A stretch of 64,000 nucleotides of DNA from Antedon mediterranea (GCF_964355755.1 NC_092678.1:21424922-21488921), one strand, 5' to 3'. Positions 35,334 to 48,100 are shown, numbered from the stretch's first letter. A program made the numbers and translations. Notes: generated by a model from the letters alone, not told the origin.

Positions 35334-37199
35334 GACAAACTGATGGTGCTTTAAGTTGTTTCGAACACTCTTGATTAAATGCGGTGGGTCGAACAGCGCA
35401 TACACTTTGTATGTGGTGTCTGTCGTACGTTGACTGTGAAGAAAGTAGGGCTTAGTCTTCTTTATACCCAAGGTATGAAACATCCTTCTGTTGTTCGAAC
35501 CCTGGTCTGCTATTACAGCTTTAACAACTAGTCCAGTTTTAAAAAGCCGAGCGAGACACTCTTTCAGAAGAGCGGTCTGTGTGTCACCATACGTAGCGCC
35601 ATTTGCTAGGAAATATCCAAGTGGCTGCTTCCATCTAGATGTCATACTCCTAACCATGAACACTAGCGCCTGTGTAGCAACCTTCTTTGTTGTGCCAATG
35701 CTCCCATAGTCTTCTAACCCTTCCTTCCATGCAATCTTTATAACGATTGTATTTGATGGCAGCTTTCAGGGACATTTCATCAAGGGACACGGCCACCACA
35801 CGTTCACGTTCGTTGAATGTTGCACATCTAATTTTTAATGATGAAAAAGTGGCATCATTAAATCCTGGTTTCACTTCGACTCGTTGTAGCCACCTTTTCA
35901 GTGATCTTGGGTTGGAAGGACAAACATCTTTCTACAAAACCTGTAAGCCTTGGGACCTTGGAAATGTAACGCCATTGAAAACAAGCGGTCTTTCACTGTA
36001 TAACGACGGCCCTTTGGTTTATTCTTGCCAATTCGTAGTTGACCGGCAAAGAAATCTAAGGCATTAGTACTCATGTAGGTTTTAGCTTTCTGAATTATAC
36101 TTTCGATTTGATCACCACCTGCTAGTTCAATGATGGTAGACTGTATCTTCTTCATTTTTGCTTTAAGTCGGCATACCCTCACTCGATATTTCAAAGTACT
36201 GGCATGTCTTGAAGTTGACGGACATGATTGTCTAGCCGGCGTCTCATTTAAGGGTATCGGTATATCTGGAAATAAAAAGGGAACACATGCATCTGTGATT
36301 GAGAATGATAATAATAATAATTATTATTATAATATTAATAATAGTAGTAGTTGGAATCAGTCAGTTAGTTATCCAATCAGTCAATCTAGACTTTAATAAA
36401 TAACAGTTTGTGTATAGGGTATATAATGCTTACTTGGAACTTGGCACTCATCTTCAGTCCTGTCTTGTGTTGAAGGAGTCACGGTAGACGTCATAGCATA
36501 GTTATGATCAGAATGATGACGGGGAGCCCCTACACAAAAACAACAATTAAGAATAAGTACCACGTCACACAACGAAATATTAAATGCCAACATAACTTTT
36601 TTTGACAGGCCAAATACGGTAAGTATAAAAAGAGAACATTAGTGAACGATATGTTTGTATCAGGAAGAAAATAAGAACTTTCACAATCTAATTATTGTAA
36701 TGTATTTTATTAGTACACTAGTACTATATTCACTTACTTGTTTCACTGTGAACAGTCTGTAACGTTCGAACATTGTTTTCTGGAGTTGGTGTTGCCTCCG
36801 AGTGTCTTGTGGGTAATTTACGCCGAACTGTTACTTGGTGTGGTGGATTTGGGACATCAAATATTGTAGGGACTGCATTCCATACAAGTCTTCTTGTGAC
36901 CATCAGTATTTGAGATTCTTCGAAATGAATATTGCACAAGCGGCAATTACGATGTAAATAGGAACTTGGTTTCCTTCTCAAATCCGCGCGTCGTGTGTTC
37001 TGGGCCCATTTTGCACACCTGTAAATTAATAATTGTCTGGTGAGTTTTTGCTTTATGATAATTAACGTTTACGTAATTATAGGACGTCTGCGTGCATGCT
37101 AATTGATTTTCAAATTGGTTAGGGCCTAAAGTCAAATACTTAAGCCTAACCTAAAACCACTAACTAACGGTTGAATTTTATAAATATTAAGTATAAGAT

Positions 37200-37770
37200 T
37201 CAATTAAAAATTGTTTGTTAGGGCTACTCAACGGATAAGTAATATAACCAGGGAACAATAAAAATAGTGTAATTTCACTGTTATTATAACTAATGTCCTA
37301 GCCTAATAATGATAATAATAATCATTCCATGCGTTAATATACTGTAATGTACGTAACGGCTAGTTAAATTAAACAAAATAAAATAACCATGAGACAAAAA
37401 GCAAATATTAACCATGAGACGGAAAGCATGAAATAATTAAGATCACAATTTGTTTATATTAAGTATTATTATTATTATTATTTGTATAATGTAAAAAGAG
37501 GGACTACAGCGACATGCCAATTGGGCTTCTTGTAGTCTTTCGACCAAATTTTTACTTATATGCCAACAATTGTAATGATATAATATTTGGTCAATAAATG
37601 TTTCTTGAATTGAAAGTTTTAAAAGTTGTTTAAGGTACTAAATTTTAAAGGATAAAATAATATAACCAGGGAACAGTGAAGAAATTAGTGTAAGTTCACT
37701 GTTATATGATTAATGTACTAGGCCTAGTAGTAGCCTAATAATGATAATACTAATCATTTCATACCTACGT
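37200..37770. repeat. imperfect direct repeats in the first intron of the transposase
   Basis: Two blocks of about 90-110 bp (near 37240-37330 and 37655-37760) share TATAACCAGGGAACA, TTCACTGTTAT and CCTAATAATGATAATA. They lie in the intron between the THAP exons. Their origin is unknown. Confidence 0.6.
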
Positions 37771-38980
37771 TTAAATAATAATTATTAATAATATGCCTAC
37801 CTAGCCTAGTTTATTAATATATGTATAAATTGAATACACATAAAAGTAAGGTTAGTCCCTACATAGCATAGGCCTAGGCCTATGTTAAGATGTAGGCTAC
37901 TTATTTAATTACATAAATTTACCTGTTCTTGTCTTTGGGAAAATTGTAAAACTTAAGTTCTGGGTTGGCCTTTGAATTGCTTTTACAATTAATTGCAGCA
38001 CAGTATATCCCTCCACTTTTTCTCTTTTCATTCATTGTTTCTTAACCATACAAACTTTGGCGCGACTCCTCAATCCCATTTTCTTAAGAATACTGCGATC
38101 GTCACGCAAAAGTTCGTTACTCGTTTAAGCGATCGAGGGGGCGCACTATAATTTGACGCTTCTAAAGTGTTACGCGTAAACGCGGGAAGTGTCACATCTT
38201 TAGTATATAAGATCTTTGATAACGTACATACGCATCGTGGTGACGTTTGCTATCATTTCCTTCCCATCATTCGTCGCGGACGCTACCTATAGAGGAGTGT
38301 TTGAAGCTTAGGGTCAAATGTCAAATCTGACTGGGTTCATGTTCTATTGAATAGCGCATCTCTAGATATGTTTTTTTATCGCACGGCCCGCGCCCGATTT
38401 TTTTTCGTACATAAGTTGGGGACCCCTCATGAAACGTCACAAAATAAACATGAATAATTCATCAGTTAATTTTTTTGTTCCGTGTGTACCCAAGCGTATA
38501 GCAACAAGTGATTACAACTGCGATACGATTCTTTCTAGGCCTAGGATCGATTCTAGGTCAATTCATGTGATTGCCTTCGCGCACTCTTCTTCACACACAC
38601 ACCACCTATGCAAAATGTGTCGAGGCTAATCGACAGCTAGGCAAGACATTCAACTAAGTAGTAATTAGACCAACCTAACTTATTTCTCCATGATTAGACA
38701 TAGCCCATAGAAAGCTTAGACCCACAAGAAGAATGTGTATAATTTGTGTACTGTAATTTTTAATTCTGCTATTTTATTATCAAACAATATGCATGTACTC
38801 AAATGAACTTTAAAAATGCGCATTAAATTATGAACACATGAGATGGAAAGATTAGAACCACGAGAATAAAAAATGTATTTTTGTGTAATGTAATTGTTTA
38901 ATTTTGCTGATTTATTACTTGGACTGTGTCATACCTAACACTAACACACACGTCACACCCACACAGACTACTAGAATAGA

Positions 38981-40837
38981 CAGGGCCGTAGCCAGGATCT
39001 GTCAAGGGGGGGTTCGGACACTAAGTATTTGGGTCACTGTCCCACTGTCACTGTGTTTCCCTTGTGGCCCGGGCAACAGCCTTAATTTCATACTAAATGT
39101 TGTTTCTGCCACTAAATTGAAATTGAGTTCCATTTCATCGTATACCATCCGGACACGGAACTTGATAGGCTTAGTCATAAAGTAGTTACAGAGTTGCAGG
39201 GCATTTTATCATTGTTGACTGTTTGGATATTAGCCTAATTGTTAAAACGACCTTCACAACCAAAATATTTCTTTGTAATAAAATCTATTTTAAATGGAAC
39301 GCTACAAAAATAATTCTCTGCTTTATCAGAGCATGCATCCTAATAACCAGACAAGGACGTGTCTTTATTACATTTTACTATCAATCTATTTTCAAGTCAC
39401 GCAATCCATTTTTCAACAATACAGTAGTATAATAACATTTTGATTGAATAGTGAGGGATTAGTTACAGTTTGACTTTGAATAAACAATTGGTAATTTACT
39501 GAAAATCCAAAATGAACTTGTGTTATAATACAAAAAAAATTATTCAATCAAAGAAACGCTCTACTACACATGAGAAATAGATGTCGGTCGATAAACTTCT
39601 GACGACGGCTAAAACAACGACAATCAGCTAAATGTTAGTAATTTTATTTCATCTCTGGCTTGTTACATTTTTCATGACACATTACCGGACTTCCCCCTCC
39701 TCTCGCAATGAACGACAGTACAGATCCTCCCTATCTAGGCTCGTGTATGTAGCATACTACACGTTATTCACAAATTACGCACGCATAGCAGTGTTACTAG
39801 AACCATCACAGATTACCTCTAATGGATCAATCATTCACACATGATTTAAAAAATTTATCGACAAACGAAATATAGCCTATATTCATTCCTTTTAAATATT
39901 AAGCATATTGCCAAGGCTAATAATCGATTTGTCCATAATTATTGCGTTTTGCCGGGGGTTTTCCATAACCTAAGGCCAATGTTTAGGCCAAATCATAATT
40001 GTGCGTATAGTGTTGTATTTCCGATGCGTGTAGTACCCTATTTATCTTCATTTCCGTACGTTCGTCGTAAATAGGCCGAATTTCCGTAGTAATTTATAGA
40101 CGTTCCAAAATTTGAACCGTGTTATACCGGTAACAGAGCAAAGTTTGCTTCTTTCTGCAAATTTCCTATCATTATTTTCTTTGTTTTATTTTGAGTGTGG
40201 TTTAAAACAACACTTTTGTAAAGTTTATAGTGGATAAATGAAAATGAATTTTTGGAAAATGTGGTTTTAACATCTGACTTTATTTAGCATTTTTAAATGA
40301 ATTAAAATTCCAAATTATACAATTTAACCTTTTGCTCAATATATTTATAGCAACTGCTTCATATTTTTTGTACAACTTTTTAAAATTATTAATTGATAAT
40401 TAATTTACATTAATTGAGTACAGTTATTAGAATGTATTACCGTACCAAAAGTACCTTAATCGGAGACTTCCCCGCGACGTTTGCATTGAACGAAAAAAAA
40501 TTATCATAAATTTACGTGCGAGAATACTATTTGCGGCCATCTAGGGGTGTCATTTAACAATTTGCTTGCTCAAATACTCAGTGTCTACAGCCCTGGAGTC
40601 TTTGGGCAACCCTCTTAAAATAGTCCTGCGACCGCCCCTGATAGCTCTATCTATATTTATTTACAGCAATTTGTTGAGGAAACTAAATATATCAATGTAA
40701 ATAGGTGGTATTGATACAGTTGAGTAGGCCTACGTATCGGCTGGTGGTCTAGAAAAAAATAATCGAATGCCATAGGCCTAATGTAAACTACAGTATACAT
40801 GATACCATAGATATTATAGTGTAATCTATATATAAAT
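38981..40837. other. non-coding interior of nested element
   Basis: AT-rich, no homology elsewhere in the window and no convincing open frame. I see nothing further to annotate. Confidence 0.4.
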
Positions 40838-41280
40838 TTACGTAAGGGCAAAAATCGGTAAATCGCGCCTTACTTCTAGAATTTTTACTCGATGGTATAT
40901 AAAGTTGGTTCGTACTTTCGGTACTGATTTTAACCACCTGATGTAACCCTGTTTACTAATTAAATTGAGTTAGATAATTAGTTATTGACGATTAAAACGA
41001 ATTTAGGTTCAACGATTTGCCCCAAATAGGGGTGTTTTCCGATCGTGGTATACACTGTCTAATGGATGTCCATCTTGAAAAATACCCGCCACAAAAATGC
41101 GAGGAGGCTTCGCATTTTCCTATCTCCTCCTACGATAATTGTTTTTAATAGCTGAAAACCGGTTGAACAGTTCGAGTACAGCATCATAATGTTGAAGACA
41201 GGCCGATTTTCTTTAAAAAATACTATTTTGATACATTTAATATACGTTTTTACAAATGTATTGATTTGTGATGAATGGAA

Positions 41281-42063
41281 CATTCCAAATTATTTGGTTT
41301 AACCATACAGGTATAGATTTAGATTTATGGGCCCCCTTGGAGAATAAACATAAAATAGTATTGAATGCTGTACAATACTGTTAAGGTATTAACCACTTTT
41401 GATCGCAATTTGAATCGCAAATGTCTTACTGTGAGTGTTGGTACTGTTAGATGTAATATAAAAATATATACAAATAAACTTTATTACTGTGAGTGTGGGT
41501 AGGCCCTACTGTTAGATTATAAACATATAATATACAAATAAACATTCCAAATTATTTGGTTTAACCATAGAGGTATAGATTTAGATTTATGGGCGGGCCC
41601 CCTTGGAGAATAAACATAAATAGTATTGCAATGCTGTACAATACTGTTAAGGTATTAACCACTTTTGATCGCAATTTGAATCGCAAATTTCTTACTGTGA
41701 GTGTTGGTACTGTTAGATGTAATATAAAAATATATACAAATAAACTTTATTACTGTGAGTGGTAGGCCCTACTGTTAGATTATAAACATATAATATACAA
41801 ATAAACATTCCAAATTATTTGGTTTAACCATAGAGGTATAGATTTAGATTTATGGGCCCCCTTGGAGAATAAACATAAATAGTATTGCAATGCTGTACAA
41901 TACTGTTAAGGTATTAACCACTTTTGATCGCAATTTGAATCGCAAATTTCTTACTGTGAGTGTTGGTACTGTTAGATGTAATATAAAAATATATACAAAT
42001 AAACTTTATTACTGTGAGTGGTAGGCCCTACTGTTAGATTATAAACATATAATATACAAATAA
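41281..42063. repeat. three tandem 262-bp repeats
   Basis: Units start at 41281, 41543 and 41806 with CATTCCAAATTATTTGG. Each contains GGGCCCCCTTGGAGAATAAA, ATTGAATCGCAAAT-like and GTAGGCCCTACTGTTAG motifs. Units 2 and 3 are most alike, apart from a GGGC insertion in unit 2. The same triplet recurs at 45175-45957. Confidence 0.95.
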
Positions 42064-42607
42064 ATAAACGTTATTACTGACAGTTGCTTCTCAACGTTTG
42101 TATTAATTAATAATTTAAAAATATATAAACGTCGTAGTGGTGTATCGTAACACATGTACTTTACTATTTCAATCGACTATGACAGTGACAGTTCTAACAA
42201 AGTACCGTATTAAATCGCAAATGTTTTACTGTATTTAGTGGTATATTATTTATAGGCCTATAAAACATTAAAAACAATATTTCGTTACTGAGTGGATAAG
42301 AATATATTTTAAAATGTTTCCTCTTTGTACCTATCTTCTTCCCCCATCCCTCAACCCTTAATGTTACATACAAAACACAAATTGGGTTTTTTTAAATGAG
42401 TCCAAATAAAAAAATTTGACTCATTTTGTTTCTCTCTCGGAAGTAATTCCCAGGGTGCTAATTTTGGTTGACTACATAAATCATTGTGTATATTTATTCG
42501 TTTCTGTAAACGACAATGTATTATAGTCCTGCGGTACGTACATTTGAAATCTCCATTTTTTTCTCGCTGGAAATACTGTGTATTCGAGAACCATCTGTGG
42601 GCACGAC

Positions 42608-42644
42608 CTAGATGGTACGCGAGCGAAGCGAGCGTGCCATCTAG
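42608..42644. other. strong GC-rich hairpin
   Basis: CTAGATGGTACGC pairs with GCGTGCCATCTAG around a GAGCGAAGCGA loop region. It is perfect except for one G-T pair and a small loop. It is repeated at 46502-46538. Such hairpins occur near Helitron 3' ends, but no CTRR end was placed here. Confidence 0.6.
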
Positions 42645-43525
42645 TATATTAAATTCACTATAATCCTCTATGATGATGATACACTATACTTCATAGCCAC
42701 ACATAAATATTGTAGATAACCGCCGCGTTCCATTTTTAAGGCTATATACTTTATGCATGCTGACTGCCAGTGATCGAAACAATAGGTACGCGGTTGTCTA
42801 GCGGTGTTCTTTGTACGATTCGTTCGTGCCCAAGCTCGCGTCAATATCATGTTACATCCTGGGACCAAAAATTCGTATTATTTTTCAGGTGAAAATCGGC
42901 AACCAATTCATTTGTTTAACAATAAGGTATGAGTTATTCACGAACGAGTTTACAAATTTTTCAATTTACAAACAACCTTTTGTATTGTGGGGCACGTATT
43001 TGGAGGATTTTCAGAGATGAGGGTGTGGTGAGGTATTGTGGATGTCGGGGATAGGGGTTCGCAGTCGGTTAAGGGGGGGGGGGGGGGGTCGCTGTAAAGG
43101 GGGGTTCGCCCGAACCATAAAAACCCCCCCTGGCTACGGGCCTGATAGACATGGGCTTTAGAGACTAATAATTAGGCCTAATAGTATTAATAGAAACTAT
43201 AATTTTAACACGTAATTCTTTAGTAATACATTATATTAAAAAACTAAACTAAACTAAAGGCTGATTATTTCAAAAATCCACACAAAACGCCGATATTCTT
43301 TTATGAAATCGCACACAGCGGAGATAGGCCTAGAATCGTATTGCAATTGTCGTGTAATCGCTTCTTGTTGCTATACGCTTGGGTGCACACGGAACAAGAA
43401 AATTTAACTGATGAATTATTCATGTTTATTATGTGACGTTTCATTAAGGGGTCCCCAACTTATGTACGAAAAAACAATCGCGGCCCGCGCGCAGGCGCAA
43501 TGGTATACCAATACCTGATACTTAC

Positions 43526-43767
43526 ATTTTCTTTGACCAAAGCTCCAAGAATAAGTGGACCAATAAAACCAATCGAAGCGGCTGCAGATGACACAATTCC
43601 TACGATTATTTGCGAATGTTCCTTTGATATCTCCATTATGTTTGTAAGTGTGCTCGTCGCATATATTCCATCAAAAGCAAATGCGACCGTAAGAAGTAAA
43701 ACAGACGCGACTGCTAGGTGTTCAAAGTATCCAATGAAAGACAGACACATAGCAGGTATTCCCATGT
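43526..43767 (-). pseudogene. duplicated SLC17 exon 8 (distal copy)
   Basis: A 242-bp exon identical in protein to 47414-47655, with the same GTAG acceptor and GTAAG donor. It begins MGIPAMCLSFIGYF and retains EISKEHSQIIVG. It was duplicated with the surrounding 3.9-kb block. Because 242 is not a multiple of three, only one of the two copies could be used in a functional message. Confidence 0.9.
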
Positions 43768-43829
43768 CTACAAAAAAGTAATGGAAATTGTAACAACTTT
43801 AATTAGGCATAAATCAAAACTAGAGTGTT

Positions 43830-43975
43830 GTATTCATTCTTCCGTTCATTCATTAGTTCATTAATTCATTCGTGTATTAGTCCATTCATTCACTCATTCG
43901 TTTGTTCACTCATTCATTAGTTCATTCATTTATTTGTTCATTCGCTTGTTCTTTCATTCATGTATTCATTCATTT
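43830..43975. repeat. CATT-rich simple repeat in intron 7 of copy D
   Basis: Degenerate run of ATTCATTC and TTCATT tetramers. An identical run is at 47718-47863 in the second duplication copy, and a short version lies near 56505-56525 in gene E. Confidence 0.85.
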
Positions 43976-44323
43976 GGTCAAAATCTATTACAATAACAAT
44001 ATAAGATTCCAAGCAGTATACTATGAAATAGGTGGATATTTAGTTGGTAAAAATTAATAATAGACCTAATGATGTTTTGGTTTCAATATTTTAGTTTGTG
44101 AAATGAGAATCTCATAAAATTAATATTGAATAGGGTTATATGTTTTGATGTAATGAATTGTATTGTTCTATAGTAAGCCTATTTGTGATCAAAACATATA
44201 TATATATAATTTATTTTTATTGATAATAAAGTGCTAATCGTTGTTTATAAAGATAAACGCGGAATACATTCTTAATTTTTTAAAAGACATACACACTTTC
44301 ATCTTACGCAAAATCATAAAAAA

Positions 44324-45140
44324 TTGTAATCGTATATTAAATCTATCAAAATAGTATTTTTTAAAGAAAATCGGCCTGTCTTCAACATTATGATGGTGTA
44401 CTCTAGCTGTTCAACCGGTTTTCAGCTATTAAAAACAATTATCGTAGGAGGAGATAGAAAAATGCGAAGCCTCCTCGCATTTTTTTGGCGGGTATTTTTC
44501 AAGATGGACATCCATTAGACAGTGTATACCACGATCGGAAAACACCCCTATTTGGGGCAAATCGTTGAACCTAAATTCGTTTTAATCGTCATTAACTAAT
44601 TATCTAACTCAATTTAATTAGTAAACAGGGTTACATCAGGCGGTTAAAATCAGTACCGAAAGTACGAACCAACTTTACATACCATCGAGTGAAAATTCTA
44701 GAAGTAAGGCGCGATTTACCGAATTTTGCCCTTACGTAAGGGCAAAAATCGGTAAATCGCGCCTTACTTCTAGAATTTTTACTCGATGGTATATAAAGTT
44801 GGTTCGTACTTTCGGTACTGATTTTAACCACCTGATGTAACCCTGTTTACTAATTAAATTGAGTTAGATAATTAGTTATTGACGATTAAAACGAATTTAG
44901 GTTCAACGATTTGCCCCAAATAGGGGTGTTTTCCGATCGTGGTATACACTGTCTAATGGATGTCCATCTTGAAAAATACCCGCCACAAAAATGCGAGGAG
45001 GCTTCGCATTTTCCTATCTCCTCCTACGATAATTGTTTTTAATAGCTGAAAACCGGTTGAACAGTTCGAGTACAGCATCATAATGTTGAAGACAGGCCGA
45101 TTTTCTTTAAAAAATACTATTTTGATACATTTAATATACG
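44324..45140. repeat. palindrome with arms of about 400 bp
   Basis: 44324-44731 is the reverse complement of about 44740-45150, centred on the 8-bp palindrome TTACGTAA (44732-44739) within TGCCCTTACGTAAGGGCA. The arms differ at several places (for example CTCTAGC against CTCGAAC), so they are more diverged than the two tandem 3.9-kb copies. Confidence 0.92.
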
Positions 45141-48100
45141 TTTTTACAAATGTATTGATTTGTGATGAATGGAACATTCCAAATTATTTGGTTTAACCAT
45201 ACAGGTATAGATTTAGATTTATGGGCCCCCTTGGAGAATAAACATAAAATAGTATTGAATGCTGTACAATACTGTTAAGGTATTAACCACTTTTGATCGC
45301 AATTTGAATCGCAAATGTCTTACTGTGAGTGTTGGTACTGTTAGATGTAATATAAAAATATATACAAATAAACTTTATTACTGTGAGTGTGGGTAGGCCC
45401 TACTGTTAGATTATAAACATATAATATACAAATAAACATTCCAAATTATTTGGTTTAACCATAGAGGTATAGATTTAGATTTATGGGCGGGCCCCCTTGG
45501 AGAATAAACATAAATAGTATTGCAATGCTGTACAATACTGTTAAGGTATTAACCACTTTTGATCGCAATTTGAATCGCAAATTTCTTACTGTGAGTGTTG
45601 GTACTGTTAGATGTAATATAAAAATATATACAAATAAACTTTATTACTGTGAGTGGTAGGCCCTACTGTTAGATTATAAACATATAATATACAAATAAAC
45701 ATTCCAAATTATTTGGTTTAACCATAGAGGTATAGATTTAGATTTATGGGCCCCCTTGGAGAATAAACATAAATAGTATTGCAATGCTGTACAATACTGT
45801 TAAGGTATTAACCACTTTTGATCGCAATTTGAATCGCAAATTTCTTACTGTGAGTGTTGGTACTGTTAGATGTAATATAAAAATATATACAAATAAACTT
45901 TATTACTGTGAGTGGTAGGCCCTACTGTTAGATTATAAACATATAATATACAAATAAATAAACGTTATTACTGACAGTTGCTTCTCAACGTTTGTATTAA
46001 TTAATAATTTAAAAATATATAAACGTCGTAGTGGTGTATCGTAACACATGTACTTTACTATTTCAATCGACTATGACAGTGACAGTTCTAACAAAGTACC
46101 GTATTAAATCGCAAATGTTTTACTGTATTTAGTGGTATATTATTTATAGGCCTATAAAACATTAAAAACAATATTTCGTTACTGAGTGGATAAGAATATA
46201 TTTTAAAATGTTTCCTCTTTGTACCTATCTTCTTCCCCCATCCCTCAACCCTTAATGTTACATACAAAACACAAATTGGGTTTTTTTAAATGAGTCCAAA
46301 TAAAAAAATTTGACTCATTTTGTTTCTCTCTCGGAAGTAATTCCCAGGGTGCTAATTTTGGTTGACTACATAAATCATTGTGTATATTTATTCGTTTCTG
46401 TAAACGACAATGTATTATAGTCCTGCGGTACGTACATTTGAAATCTCCATTTTTTTCTCGCTGGAAATACTGTGTATTCGAGAACCATCTGTGGGCACGA
46501 CCTAGATGGTACGCGAGCGAAGCGAGCGTGCCATCTAGTATATTAAATTCACTATAATCCTCTATGATGATGATACACTATACTTCATAGCCACACATAA
46601 ATATTGTAGATAACCGCCGCGTTCCATTTTTAAGGCTATATACTTTATGCATGCTGACTGCCAGTGATCGAAACAATAGGTACGCGGTTGTCTAGCGGTG
46701 TTCTTTGTACGATTCGTTCGTGCCCAAGCTCGCGTCAATATCATGTTACATCCTGGGACCAAAAATTCGTATTATTTTTCAGGTGAAAATCGGCAACCAA
46801 TTCATTTGTTTAACAATAAGGTATGAGTTATTCACGAACGAGTTTACAAATTTTTCAATTTACAAACAACCTTTTGTATTGTGGGGCACGTATTTGGAGG
46901 ATTTTCAGAGATGAGGGTGTGGTGAGGTATTGTGGATGTCGGGGATAGGGGTTCGCAGTCGGTTAAGGGGGGGGGGGTCGCTGTAAAGGGGGGTTCGCCC
47001 GAACCATAAAAACCCCCCCTGGCTACGGGCCTGATAGACATGGGCTTTAGAGACTAATAATTAGGCCTAATAGTATTAATAGAAACTATAATTTTAACAC
47101 GTAATTCTTTAGTAATACATTATTTAAAAAACTAAACTAAACTAAAGGCTGATTATTTCAAAAATCCACACAAAACGCCGATATTCTTTTATGAAATCGC
47201 ACACAGCGGAGATAGGCCTAGAATCGTATTGCAATTGTCGTGTAATCGCTTCTTGTTGCTATACGCTTGGGTGCACACGGAACAAGAAAATTTAACTGAT
47301 GAATTATTCATGTTTATTATGTGACGTTTCATTAAGGGGTCCCCAACTTATGTACGAAAAAACAATCGCGGCCCGCGCGCAGGCGCAATGGTATACCAAT
47401 ACCTGATACTTACATTTTCTTTGACCAAAGCTCCAAGAATAAGTGGACCAATAAAACCAATCGAAGCGGCTGCAGATGACACAATTCCTACGATTATTTG
47501 CGAATGTTCCTTTGATATCTCCATTATGTTTGTAAGTGTGCTCGTCGCATATATTCCATCAAAAGCAAATGCGACCGTAAGAAGTAAAACAGACGCGACT
47601 GCTAGGTGTTCAAAGTATCCAATGAAAGACAGACACATAGCAGGTATTCCCATGTCTACAAAAAAGTAATGGAAATTGTAACAACTTTAATTAGGCATAA
47701 ATCAAAACTAGAGTGTTGTATTCATTCTTCCGTTCATTCATTAGTTCATTAATTCATTCGTGTATTAGTCCATTCATTCACTCATTCGTTTGTTCACTCA
47801 TTCATTAGTTCATTCATTTATTTGTTCATTCGCTTGTTCTTTCATTCATGTATTCATTCATTTGGTCAAAATCTATTACAATAACAATATAAGATTCCAA
47901 GCAGTATACTATGAAATAGGTGGATATTTAGTTGGTAAAAATTAATAATAGACCTAATGATGTTTTGGTTTCAATATTTTAGTTTGTGAAATGAGAATCT
48001 CATAAAATTAATATTGAATAGGGTTATATGTTTTGATGTAATGAATTGTATTGTTCTATAGTAAGCCTATTTGTGATCAAAACATATATATATATAATTT

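Larger units (their letters stand above)
34724..38035 (-). pseudogene. P-element-type transposase with N-terminal THAP domain, broken
   Basis: Exons: 37923-38035, 36738-37018, 36434-36529, then from 36265 down to 34724. Exon 1 and 2 join to a full THAP zinc finger: CAAINC, FPKD, W, CRLCNIHF and AVPTIF in the right order. Exon 4 shows the catalytic-core blocks VVAVSLDEMSLKAAIKYN, VIADQGSNNR and FDPPHLIKSVRNNL. Frameshifts occur near 35908 (before SLKRWLQRV) and near 35722 (in GGAAGGAAGGG). After FDPPHL the GTP-binding insertion and the final catalytic acidic residue are missing, replaced by an expanded TCA repeat at about 35288-35333. The C-terminal block VYVAGYVVKK...GGLIMPT...LSICEKIF follows. 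It cannot make active transposase, but its ends might be mobilised in trans. Confidence 0.85.
33988..38218 (-). mobile_element. P-element/THAP transposon, 4.2 kb, intact ends
   Basis: Perfect 23-bp terminal inverted repeats begin CAAAGATCTTATATACTAAA at 33988 and end with the complement at 38218. They are followed by a shared GACACT. ATAACGT is directly repeated at 33981-33987 and 38219-38225 (7 bp; classical P elements make 8). Subterminal inverted motifs GCGCCC(C/T)CTC...AAACGAGTA lie near 34069-34092 and 38127-38153. A head-to-head pair of terminus-like sequences sits at 34165-34209. It carries a decayed transposase gene on the minus strand. Confidence 0.88.
38981..43144. mobile_element. 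nested element with CAGGGCCGTAGCCAGG termini
   Basis: Inverted ends CAGGGCCGTAGCCAGG at the left and CCTGGCTACGGGCCTG at the right, each followed inward by a G- or C-rich run. ATAGA is repeated directly on both sides (38976-38980 and 43145-43149). It lies wholly inside the long-inverted-repeat element. No transposase is recognisable; short open frames at 39223-39432 and 39632-39844 look like chance. Confidence 0.7.
38375..43495. mobile_element. element with long inverted repeats (about 170 bp) in intron 8 of copy D
   Basis: The left arm (about 38380-38560) and right arm (about 43310-43490) are inverted repeats sharing TTTTCGTACATAAGTTGGGG, GAAACGTCAC, CATGAATAATTCATCAGTTA and CCAAGCGTATAGCAACAAG. 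They are roughly 85% alike by eye. No target duplication is evident. No transposase was found inside, and the interior is occupied by a second nested element. Confidence 0.65.
40838..44323. repeat. large tandem duplication, first copy
   Basis: A 3.49-kb block repeated at 44732-48211. It contains part of the nested element, a triplicated 262-bp repeat, a 37-bp hairpin, the right ends of both nested elements, SLC17 exon 8 and the first bases of exon 7. The only differences seen are a poly-G length change near 43073, a 2-base change near 43232 and perhaps single bases. It ends inside exon 7 (after CATAAAAAA). Confidence 0.95.

Noticed and set aside
34724-35338. Separate serine-rich protein
   Set aside because: The serine run is a microsatellite, and the rest is the C-terminal block of a broken P-type transposase.
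39223-39844. Two short open frames in the nested element
   Set aside because: AT-rich chance frames without motifs or matches to transposases.
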